A DNA stretch of 14,780 bases from CAZODA01 sp964578485 (GTDB taxonomy: Bacteria > Bacteroidota > Bacteroidia > Bacteroidales > Marinilabiliaceae). Each line of letters begins with the position of its first letter. The stretch's first letter is position 1. This document shows, piece after piece, positions 1 to 6,078 of the stretch. The notes under the pieces were generated by a model. It was not told where the DNA came from. It worked only from the letters and a program-made list of their open reading frames with translations, and made no database searches. The stretch lies in assembly GCA_964578485.1 (NCBI GenBank), contig CAZODA010000069.1:1-14780 (forward strand), read 5' to 3'. The translations under genes and the position numbers were made by a program.

Positions 1-39
1 TCATCTAACTGGTAATGATTCATTTGCTACAATAATATC

Positions 40-52
40 ACCACTTCGTGGT
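40..52. repeat. Small hairpin with TTC loop
   Basis: ACCAC (40-44) and GTGGT (48-52) pair perfectly around a three-base TTC loop. It is preceded by CTACAATAATATC. A similarly built hairpin lies at 799-813 after CTACC, so both may be fragments of one REP-like intergenic family. The family assignment is from general recollection and is weak. Confidence 0.35.
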
Positions 53-120
53 TTTAAATAGTTAGTAAAAATCATTATACAAAAATTATATTTTTAAGGG
101 GAAATCATGCAAATAACTCC

Positions 121-169
121 TCCCGTATTCGGCAAGCCTCGACGGGAACCTGTCCCGTTGAAAACGGGA
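121..169. repeat. Paired hairpins, copy A of the TCGGCAAGCCTCG repeat
   Basis: The arms TCCCGT (121-126) and ACGGGA (142-147) enclose the core TCGGCAAGCCTCG (129-141). A five-base linker follows, then a second hairpin with the same arms, TCCCGT (153-158) and ACGGGA (164-169), around TTGAA-type loop bases. The same 13-base core returns at 333-345 and 538-550 with different but still complementary arms. No protein is supported here, although a 49-codon frame runs through it. Confidence 0.7.
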
Positions 170-243
170 TTCCGCTACGCTCAAATCCCCTGCAAAGGGG
201 AGGTGATCGAAGATCGGAGGGGTTTTGAGCGAAGCGAAATCCC
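166..243. repeat. Two-hairpin element inside 25-base inverted arms
   Basis: The outer arms 166-190 and 219-243 are inverted copies matching at 22 of 25 positions. They enclose a core with two hairpins: TCCCC (186-190) with GGGGA (197-201), and GATC (205-208) with GATC (212-215) around a GAA loop. The core reappears at 14465-14504 with the same spacing and a changed but still paired second stem. Its orientation is the same at both ends of the window. The structure resembles widespread Bacteroidota intergenic repeats of the CTCCCCTTTGAAGGGGAG type; that link is from memory. Confidence 0.75.
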
Positions 244-269
244 GTTTTCCGCGTGAGCTGGAGACGGGA
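240..269. repeat. CCCGT/ACGGG hairpin
   Basis: TCCCGT (240-245) pairs with ACGGGA (264-269). It directly follows GAGCGAAGCGAAA, as does the hairpin at 14663-14694 (after GAGCGTAGCGAAA). This suggests that the GAGCGNAGCGAAA segment and a CGGGA-armed hairpin travel together as one module with an exchangeable loop. Confidence 0.55.
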
Positions 270-298
270 ATGGTTTAGGAGTTGATTAGTGAATTAAT

Positions 299-442
299 AG
301 GCTGAAAGCCTTATATACATTAGCTTCCGCCTTCGGCAAGCCTCGGCGGAACAGGTTCCCGCCTTCGTTGAAACTCGGCGGAACAGGATGGGGCAACGCC
401 CTATGTCGATGATTATCTCCTCCTCCAACGCCTTGAAGAGGC
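299..442. repeat. REP-like string of hairpins interrupted by copy B of the core repeat
   Basis: Three short hairpins occur in series: AGGCT/AGCCT (299-303, 307-311; GAA loop), GGGC/GCCC (391-394, 398-401; AAC loop) and GCCT/AGGC (430-433, 439-442). This resembles the REP-like AGGCTGAAAGCCT/GGGCAACGCCC family seen in several phyla and often linked to RAYT transposases; the comparison is from memory. Between the first and second hairpin sits another module: TTCCGC (325-330) and GCGGAA (346-351) around TCGGCAAGCCTCG (333-345), then a second GGCGGAA-armed hairpin ending near 383. This looks like one repeat inserted in another. No transposase is in the window. Confidence 0.55.
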
Positions 443-511
443 AACATAAGATTTGTCTTTTGTGGTCAAGCCAGTTTCGGGTTTCGGGTCAGATGTAATT
501 ACGAAGACGCT

Positions 512-587
512 GGCGTTTCGGCTCCGCTCTCCCGCTCTCGGCAAGCCTCGGCGGGATTTCGCTTCGCTCAAAACAACCCAGTTTCGA
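512..587. repeat. Composite repeat, left copy (inverted relative to 14632-14712); includes core copy C
   Basis: Read on the minus strand this matches 14632-14712. The 551-578 part agrees at 27 of 28 positions with 14641-14668, and the 512-535 part at 22 of 24 with 14689-14712. The central loop differs: here it is copy C of the core repeat, TCCCGC (530-535) and GCGGGA (551-556) around TCGGCAAGCCTCG, whereas on the right it is a different palindrome. Both copies carry GAGCGNAGCGAAATCCCGC and GGGAGAGCG-type flanks, so the two ends of the window hold the same module in opposite orientations. Confidence 0.8.
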
Positions 588-621
588 CCCCTCTCAACGA
601 CGTAGTCCTAAACATTCTCAA

Positions 622-721
622 TTCCTTCATTTCTTCATTTCTTCATTTCTTCATTCCTTCATTCCTTCATTTCCTAATCTGCTAATTAACTAATCTACTA
701 ATTTGCTAATCAACTAATTTT
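622..721. repeat. Two adjoining octamer tandem arrays (TTYYTTCA x6, CTAATNNN x6)
   Basis: Six consecutive eight-base units TTYYTTCA occupy 622-669. After a four-base junction, six units beginning CTAAT start at exactly 674, 682, 690, 698, 706 and 714. In the second array five bases are fixed and three vary. The right flank has the reverse complement of the second unit type, also with an eight-base period (14524-14563). No reading frame of interest is present. Confidence 0.8.
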
Positions 722-798
722 TAAGGAAATAAAAGAAGGTCACAGACCTAAGGGAATGTGGGTTGGAGAAGGAGGAGCATATTTTCTACCGAGCGTTT

Positions 799-813
799 CA
801 ATCCTACGGATTG
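799..813. repeat. Small hairpin with TAC loop
   Basis: CAATCC (799-804) pairs with GGATTG (808-813) around TAC. It follows TTTCTACCGAGCG, a layout like the hairpin at 40-52. It is probably a remnant of a dispersed intergenic repeat. Confidence 0.35.
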
Positions 814-852
814 CGGAAAATCGAGTTGTTCCGAAAGTAGTCCGAAAAATCA

Positions 853-883
853 TTGCTTTTTTGCTCTTTTATTGTTATATTTC
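853..883 (+). promoter_or_regulatory. Possible Bacteroidota-type promoter for the Trp-Met protein
   Basis: TTG (853-855), 20 bases, then TATATTTC (876-883) resembles the Bacteroidota pattern of a TTTG/TTG element at -33 and TAnnTTTG at -7, with one mismatch in the latter. It would leave a leader of roughly 190 bases before the start at 1081, which makes it only a weak candidate. Confidence 0.2.
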
Positions 884-1080
884 GTCTAAGTTCTTCAATG
901 TTCTTTGAAACGAAAAGTGCATTTATCACGTACTATATTATACGGATTTATCTTTTTTAATTTTTAAAAAGAGATCATAGTTTATTTAGAGTAGTCAGAA
1001 TGATCAGGGTGGCAAAAATGATCTGGAAAAGGAATCTTTAAAGGTTCGAAAGTCATTTAAAATTAATGGGAGGTACGATC

Positions 1081-1590
1081 ATGAAGATAAAAACGGTTTT
1101 ATCGCGCATATTTATTACTTCTTTGCTGTTGATGTTTTTTTATTTTGAAGCCAATACGCAAGGATATGATGAATTCAACGATTGTTTAAGTATTCCTGCA
1201 GTTATTTATTACATTGATGATCAGCCGCTTATTGCTGAGGACTTCATTCTTTTGGATGAATGGATGTTGAATGAAGATAAATTTAGCGCTGAAGATAGAT
1301 TAGTATTTATATTTGAACCATGGATGATCGATTTCGAAGGCCTTGATGGTAGCCCTGAAGGTCTTTTAATGATGGCAGGATGGATGATGAATGAGGGATT
1401 TGAAGAAAATTGTGCAGACTGTGATCTTACTCGTTGGATGATAGAATTTGACCCACTAATATTACGACATCTTATTGTTGAAGATGTTGAATGTCCTGCG
1501 GTTGAAAAATGGATGTTTGAAAATAACTATGTCAGTGATAAAGAATTGTTTTCGGAAAACAATGAAAGACTGCCATCACTTTTCAATTAA
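1081..1590 (+). CDS. Secreted acidic protein with five Trp-Met repeats, function unknown
   Basis: A 169-residue protein. The ATG at 1081 is preferred over the in-frame ATG at 1066 because GGGAGG (1068-1073) sits at Shine-Dalgarno distance from it and the product then begins MKIKTVLSRIF, a clean Sec signal peptide ending near residue 28 (EANTQ). The mature part is strongly acidic. It has Trp-Met pairs at residues 61, 81, 101, 119 and 144, each followed by a hydrophobic residue and then N, D or E (WMLNE, WMIDF, WMMNE, WMIEF, WMFEN). The first three are exactly 20 residues apart. Four cysteines are present (35, 111, 114, 138). No lipobox, barrel pattern or type IX C-terminal domain is visible. 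It resembles small secreted Bacteroidota proteins with repeated (E/D)WM motifs that are usually annotated as hypothetical (recollection only). It is separated from the repeat island by its leader and converges with the next gene. Function is not known. Confidence 0.75.
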   Translation: MKIKTVLSRIFITSLLLMFFYFEANTQGYDEFNDCLSIPAVIYYIDDQPLIAEDFILLDEWMLNEDKFSAEDRLVFIFEPWMIDFEGLDGSPEGLLMMAGWMMNEGFEENCADCDLTRWMIEFDPLILRHLIVEDVECPAVEKWMFENNYVSDKELFSENNERLPSLFN

Positions 1591-1644
1591 GAGCTTTTAA
1601 ATACTTTTTAGCTGTATAAAATATTGTTTAAACTATAATCTTAA

Positions 1645-2226
1645 TCAAACCAAATCACAGGCATCTGCCGGCATCCAATGTGGTGCTTGTCCATCCCATT
1701 TTACATTACAGCCAATAGGGTTGCTTTGAGAAAATGGTATCTCCCTTCCTTTTGTAATTGCATCCAATACTAAATCAAGGGTGTTTTCTTTCATTTTTGA
1801 AGTATCTCTTGGTGAATCTACGCCTCTTCCTGTATATACCAACTCTCGGTTTTTATTGAACACATAAAAATGTGGAGTACGCAAGGCTCCATATTTTAAT
1901 GCAATTTCCTGTGATTCGTCATATAGGTAAAGCCATGGAAATTTATGTTCTTCCATTCGTTTAACCATATTTGGAAAACTATCTTCTTCGTAAGTTTTTT
2001 CACTATTTGAATTTATTGCAATAAAAATAACTCCTTTATCCTTATATTTTAATGCTGTTTGTCTTGTAACTTCGTCTGAACCTGTAACATAGGGACAGTG
2101 ATTGCAGGTGAAAAATACTACAAGCCATGGCGAATCCTCAAAATCATTTAAAGAATAATGCTTACCGTCTGTTGCAGGAAGATTAAATTCGGGTGCTACT
2201 TTTCCAATTTCTAATGTAAATGCCAT
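1645..2226 (-). CDS. Thioredoxin-family / peroxiredoxin-like protein (PRX_like1 type)
   Basis: A 193-residue protein without a signal peptide, so probably a cytoplasmic thiol-dependent reductase or peroxidase. It has the AhpC/TSA layout. The start includes APEFNLPATDGK (residues 11-22), and a strand leads into the CNHCPYV motif with a CxxC pair at Cys41 and Cys44. The cis-proline region is RTPHFYVF (Pro118). The late segment GCNVKW (172-177) is typical of the PRX_like1 branch, where the peroxiredoxin fold is combined with a CxxCP active site. Further cysteines are at 173 and 190. Length fits the family. It is transcribed alone, convergent with the Trp-Met protein and divergent from hemH across a 168-base spacer. 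The natural substrate cannot be read from the sequence. The family call is firm; the specific role is inference. Confidence 0.88.
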   Translation of the reverse strand: MAFTLEIGKVAPEFNLPATDGKHYSLNDFEDSPWLVVFFTCNHCPYVTGSDEVTRQTALKYKDKGVIFIAINSNSEKTYEEDSFPNMVKRMEEHKFPWLYLYDESQEIALKYGALRTPHFYVFNKNRELVYTGRGVDSPRDTSKMKENTLDLVLDAITKGREIPFSQSNPIGCNVKWDGQAPHWMPADACDLV

Positions 2227-2334
2227 AATCTTTAATTTGAACTTTTAATAATAGTAATAGTTGATTGTATAATTATTTTTAATAAATATTTTATCAAAAC
2301 ATATTCAAATAGCTTTTATTTTGCAAATTGTTTA

Positions 2335-2363
2335 TTGAAAATCTATGGGACAAAGATAATTTG
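2335..2363 (+). promoter_or_regulatory. Candidate hemH promoter
   Basis: TTG (2335-2337), a 19-base spacer and TAATTTG (2357-2363) approximate the Bacteroidota -33 TTTG / -7 TAnnTTTG pattern. Transcription would start about 25 bases before the hemH ATG. A second AT-rich TATTTTG lies at 2366-2372. There is no Shine-Dalgarno site before hemH, as is usual in this phylum. Confidence 0.3.
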
Positions 2364-2394
2364 AATATTTTGAACAACAATAAACCTTTTATTT

Positions 2395-3429
2395 ATGGAT
2401 AACAGAGCCATATTAATTGTAAATCATGGTTCACCCGATTCTACCGCCATTAAAGATGTAAAAAAATATCTTCATGAATTTTTGATGGATGAAAGGGTAA
2501 TTGATATACCGAAAATTTTCAGAACTGTTTTAGTGAAAGGTATAATTGTCCCTTTTAGAGTAAGGAGAAGTGCAAAGAAATATAAGCTTATTTGGACGCA
2601 AAATGGAGCACCATTAATTAAAATTACCGAAAGTCTTGCCAATAAACTACAAAAAGAAACAGAACTACCGGTATATTTTTGTATGAGATATGGAAACCCG
2701 GGAGCGCAAGAAGTTTTAACAAAAATTGTAAAAGAACTTCCTAATATAAAAGAACTTATTTTTATTCCACTTTATCCACATTATGCAATGAGCAGCTATG
2801 AAACTGTTGTTGAGTATGTAAAGAGGGCTTGGAAAAATGGAGCTTTTAATTTTAATCTGAAAATAGTAAAACCCTTTTATGAGCATTCTGCCTATATAAA
2901 AGCACAAGCTGAGCTCATTTCTACCTTTCTAAATGATGATTTCGATCATATCTTATTTAGCTATCACGGGGTCCCGGAGCGACATATTAGAAAGACCGAT
3001 ATAACAAAAAATCATTGTTTGAATGGAAAAGATTGTTGTTCCCAAATTTCTGTTGTGCATGATATTTGTTACAGACATCAGGTTTTAAAAACAACGCATC
3101 TTTTAAGTGAAGCTTTAGATCTTAATGAAAATATGTTTTCGGTTTCATTTCAATCAAGGTTAGGACTTGACAAATGGTTGGAACCATCAACTTCGAAGAC
3201 CTTAAAGATCTTAGCATTAAGAGGAGTAAAAAAACTCCTTGTTGTAGCGCCATCTTTTGTTGGCGACTGCCTTGAGACTATAGAAGAACTGGATATCGAA
3301 GGAAAAAATATCTTTTTGAATGCAGGTGGAACAGATTATAAAACTCTTCCTTGTTTGAATGATAATAATGAGTGGGTTAAAGCTTTAAATAGTATAATTA
3401 ATGATGCTAAATTGACTTATACAATTTAA
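2395..3429 (+). CDS. hemH: Ferrochelatase with internal [2Fe-2S]-type cysteine cluster
   Basis: A 344-residue enzyme that inserts ferrous iron into a porphyrin in the last part of haem synthesis. Family marks in order are: N-terminal ILIVNHGSP (6-14); PLYPHYAMSSYET (125-137); the metal-site histidine in FSYHGVPERH (His191); SFQSRLG (251-257) followed by WLEPST (261-266); and the acidic motif FVGDCLETIEE (288-298). In that motif Glu294 matches the catalytic glutamate, and Cys292 stands where animal enzymes have His. Four cysteines, 208, 214, 215 and 225, fall within 18 residues right after the active-site histidine. This matches the class known from Myxococcus and other bacteria in which one internal segment of about 20 residues ligates a [2Fe-2S] cluster. 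No other haem genes are in the window. Length is normal and the ATG follows directly on the candidate promoter. Confidence 0.95.
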   Translation: MDNRAILIVNHGSPDSTAIKDVKKYLHEFLMDERVIDIPKIFRTVLVKGIIVPFRVRRSAKKYKLIWTQNGAPLIKITESLANKLQKETELPVYFCMRYGNPGAQEVLTKIVKELPNIKELIFIPLYPHYAMSSYETVVEYVKRAWKNGAFNFNLKIVKPFYEHSAYIKAQAELISTFLNDDFDHILFSYHGVPERHIRKTDITKNHCLNGKDCCSQISVVHDICYRHQVLKTTHLLSEALDLNENMFSVSFQSRLGLDKWLEPSTSKTLKILALRGVKKLLVVAPSFVGDCLETIEELDIEGKNIFLNAGGTDYKTLPCLNDNNEWVKALNSIINDAKLTYTI

Positions 3430-3484
3430 TTGGTTTTATAAAAGGGAAGCATGAAAAAGAATGCAGATATTTTGTAGATGAATA

Positions 3485-3535
3485 CAATTGCAAAAAAGGC
3501 TGACCATAATCCTATGTCAGCCATTTTTGCAATTG
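3485..3535 (+). terminator. Long hairpin after hemH
   Basis: The arms 3485-3504 and 3516-3535 pair over 19 of 20 positions, with a single A-A mismatch at 3497/3523. The stem consists of a 12-base outer half (CAATTGCAAAAA) and a GC-richer inner half (GGCTGAC), and the loop is about 11 bases. The T-run lies inside the right arm rather than after it, so the site may end transcription less conventionally or act in both directions. It lies 55 bases past the hemH stop. The rest of the 3430-3754 spacer shows only AT-rich sequence and the start-region features of glgX. Confidence 0.55.
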
Positions 3536-3735
3536 TTCAAACTTACTATGAAAAAATCAGTGTAGTGATAATATAAAACTGAAAAACTTATGCAATTAAG
3601 GATTTAAAAAATGAATAACTTTTGACTTTATTGATAGCTTTAAATTACTTATCATTACAAAGAAAATATAAAAACTTATGTATAGAGAGGACAAAAAGTG
3701 ATTTTTGGTGGACGATTGTTATTTTTTGTTCTTTT

Positions 3736-3753
3736 TTTAAGAATATTCTTAAA
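3736..3753. promoter_or_regulatory. Perfect 18-base palindrome abutting the glgX ATG
   Basis: TTTAAGAAT followed by its exact reverse complement ATTCTTAAA ends one base before the ATG at 3755. It could be an operator for a sugar-responsive regulator or a hairpin occluding translation initiation. If translation began at the upstream GTG (3698) the palindrome would instead be coding. No matching copy was noticed elsewhere in the window. Confidence 0.35.
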
Positions 3754-3754
3754 T

Positions 3755-5887
3755 ATGACAAATATAATTAATGTATGGCCCGGACATCCTTATCCGCCCG
3801 GAGCCAATTATGATGGAAAGGGTGTAAATTTTGTGTTATTTAGTGAATATGCCGATGAAGTGGAACTTTGTCTTTTTGATGATGAGGAGAAGGAAACCCG
3901 CATAAAAATAAGTGAATGTACGCATAACTATCATCATATATATGTGCCGGGAATAAAGCCGGGACAACGCTATGGATATCGTGTACATGGTCCTTACGAA
4001 CCTAATAAAGGACTTCGATTCAACCCAAATAAGCTATTGATTGATCCTTATGCTAAGGCATTAGATGGCTCTGTAAAATGGGATGATTCCTTATTTGGAT
4101 ATCAGAGAAACAATAAAAAAGCTGATTTGTCTTTCGACGAGCGTGACAGTAGTTTGTTTGTTCCTAAAAGCATAGTAATTGAAGATAACTTTAATTGGGA
4201 TGGTGATGAACTGCTTAAAATACCTATCCATGAAAATATAATATATGAAGCTCATGTAAAGGGACTAACCTGGTTGGCATCCGGTGTACCTGATAATTTG
4301 AAAGGCACATATGCAGGATTGGCTCATCCTTCGATGTTAAAATATTATACAAAGTTGGGTATAAATGCCATTGAGCTTTTACCTGTTCATCAGTCTGTAA
4401 TTGATCAGCACCTTGTTGATTTGGGCTTAAGCAACTACTGGGGATATAATAGTATTGCATTTTTCGCCCCTGATGTGAGATATTCATCCTCAGGCAAAGG
4501 GGGGGAGCAGGTCAGGGAATTTAAACAAATGGTAAAAGATCTTCATGCTGCCGGAATTGAGGTAATTTTGGATGTGGTTTATAATCATTCGGGAGAAGGA
4601 GATCATAAAGGGCCAACTCTTGGCTTTCGAGGAATTGATAATATTTCGTATTATCGCTTGAATAAAGATAAACCCCGACTTTATACGAATTATACAGGAA
4701 CAGGTAATACTTTAAATACCGTTCATCCATCAGTATTAAAGCTTGTGATGGACAGTCTCAGATATTGGGTGACAGAAATGCATGTTGATGGATTTAGGTT
4801 TGATCTGGCATCGACTCTGGGACGTGAATTTGATGAGTTTGATAAATGGGGCTCCTTTTTTGATGTCTTACACCAGGATCCTGTTTTATCACAAGTAAAG
4901 CTTATTGCTGAACCCTGGGATCTTGGCAAAAATGGATATCAGGTAGGGAATTTCCCTGCAGGATGGATGGAATGGAATGGTAAATATCGTGATGGCGTAA
5001 GAGATTTTTGGAGAGGTCAAAATGATATGTTGCCGGAATTTGCAAACAGAATATGCGGCAGTCCTGATCTATATTCCGATTTAAGAAATCCAACAGCAAG
5101 TATAAACTTTATTACAGCTCATGATGGTTTTACCTTACTTGATTTAGTCTCGTATAATGAAAAACATAATATAGCCAATGGAGAAAATAACAGAGATGGT
5201 GAATCATATAATAGATCATGGAATTGCGGTGTTGAAGGTCCAACAACAAATGCGGAAATCAACAGCTTACGCAAGCAACAAATGAGAAATTTTCTTGCTA
5301 CACTTTTTTTGTCTCAAGGAATTCCCATGCTTGTTGCAGGTGATGAATTTGGTCGCACACAAAAGGGAAATAACAATGCATATTGTCATGATAATGAACT
5401 TTCGTGGCTGAATTGGAATAATAAGGATAAAGAATTATGGGACTTCACGTCGAAGCTTATACAGCTTAGAAAAGAACATCCTGTGTTGAGACAACAAAAA
5501 TGGTTGAAAAATAAAATTATTTATGGAAGAAATGTTCCCGCTATAGAGTGGTTTACAAACGAAGGGCAAATTGCAGGAAAAGAATACTGGAATGCACATT
5601 TTACAAAATCCTTAGGACTATATCTTTCGGGAAATGATATTTGTTCTAAAACAGAAAAAGGCGAAAAAATCATCGATGATAATTTTTTTATTATGTTCAA
5701 CTCTTATCATGATAAGGTGATTTTTAAATTGCCTGATCAAAAATATGGTAGTGAGTGGGTTAGAGTGTTTGACACCTATGAAACATCATTTGATGATAAA
5801 AAAGAAGAACAGATATTTGATGCAGAAAGTGAAGTGCAGTTAAATGGTAGATCTGTAATATTATTTCGTAATAAAAATTGTATTTAA
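3755..5887 (+). CDS. glgX: Glycogen debranching enzyme GlgX (GH13, isoamylase type)
   Basis: A 710-residue enzyme, slightly longer than E. coli GlgX, that hydrolyses alpha-1,6 branch links in glycogen or limit dextrins in the cytoplasm. The N-terminal CBM48-like domain starts at WPGHPYPPGANYDGKGVNF (residues 8-26). The GH13 catalytic regions are DVVYNH (273-278), GFRFD with nucleophile Asp350, AEPWD with acid/base Glu386, and TAHD with His456-Asp457. GNNNAYCHDNELSW (538-551) is also typical of GlgX. The ATG at 3755 is chosen because family alignment begins just after it. An in-frame GTG at 3698 with GAGAGGA six bases upstream would add a 19-residue hydrophobic leader, discussed as a finding. 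The next gene, malQ, is on the same strand after about 190 bases and acts in the same pathway. Confidence 0.93.
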   Translation: MTNIINVWPGHPYPPGANYDGKGVNFVLFSEYADEVELCLFDDEEKETRIKISECTHNYHHIYVPGIKPGQRYGYRVHGPYEPNKGLRFNPNKLLIDPYAKALDGSVKWDDSLFGYQRNNKKADLSFDERDSSLFVPKSIVIEDNFNWDGDELLKIPIHENIIYEAHVKGLTWLASGVPDNLKGTYAGLAHPSMLKYYTKLGINAIELLPVHQSVIDQHLVDLGLSNYWGYNSIAFFAPDVRYSSSGKGGEQVREFKQMVKDLHAAGIEVILDVVYNHSGEGDHKGPTLGFRGIDNISYYRLNKDKPRLYTNYTGTGNTLNTVHPSVLKLVMDSLRYWVTEMHVDGFRFDLASTLGREFDEFDKWGSFFDVLHQDPVLSQVKLIAEPWDLGKNGYQVGNFPAGWMEWNGKYRDGVRDFWRGQNDMLPEFANRICGSPDLYSDLRNPTASINFITAHDGFTLLDLVSYNEKHNIANGENNRDGESYNRSWNCGVEGPTTNAEINSLRKQQMRNFLATLFLSQGIPMLVAGDEFGRTQKGNNNAYCHDNELSWLNWNNKDKELWDFTSKLIQLRKEHPVLRQQKWLKNKIIYGRNVPAIEWFTNEGQIAGKEYWNAHFTKSLGLYLSGNDICSKTEKGEKIIDDNFFIMFNSYHDKVIFKLPDQKYGSEWVRVFDTYETSFDDKKEEQIFDAESEVQLNGRSVILFRNKNCI

Positions 5888-6078
5888 TCTTATATTTCTT
5901 GGTTTTTGTGTGTATAAGAATCAAGTTATTAAACATGTATTTGAAGAGTTATAGATATTTATATTGTTTAGAAATAATTTAATACTCAAATACATAGAAA
6001 TTTTAAGAGTGTTTTCTATAATGAGTCAAGTAGCTTGTTAATGAGATTTTGTCTTTGGAAGTATTTAATCATATAATA

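Larger units (their letters stand above)
1..1080. other. Repeat-rich non-coding island (left flank)
   Basis: No convincing gene lies in this stretch. About 120-560 is clearly GC-richer than the neighbouring genes and is almost entirely short inverted repeats, listed separately. About 622-721 is two adjoining octamer tandem arrays. About 722-1080 is ordinary AT-rich spacer leading into the Trp-Met protein, with one more small hairpin at 799-813. The first 61 bases include an open frame (2-61) that ends in TAG and could be the tail of a gene outside the window, but the same bases form a small repeat-like hairpin. Mosaics of this kind are common between genes in Bacteroidota; that they are dispersed genome-wide here is inference. 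Confidence 0.75.

Noticed and set aside
2..61. Possible C-terminal end of a gene entering from the left edge
   Set aside because: Only 19 codons are visible, and the same bases form a repeat-like hairpin (40-52). There is not enough sequence to support a gene.
107..256. A 49-codon open frame with AAGGGG upstream of its ATG
   Set aside because: Nearly all of it is inverted-repeat DNA (121-256), the predicted peptide has no recognisable features, and the repeats occur elsewhere in other frames.
622..721. CRISPR-like array
   Set aside because: The units are only eight bases with no spacers of 25-40 bases, and no cas genes are present.
1081..1590. Type IX secretion cargo
   Set aside because: The Trp-Met protein lacks a C-terminal sorting domain; it ends ERLPSLFN after a charged stretch.
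3485..3535. Integron attC site or small mobile element
   Set aside because: It has no conserved core-site sequences at its ends, and no integrase or cassette structure lies nearby. A post-hemH hairpin is the simpler reading.
4224..5099. Several minus-strand open frames inside glgX
   Set aside because: They overlap a strong, motif-complete GH13 gene and have no family features, so they are shadows of the coding strand.
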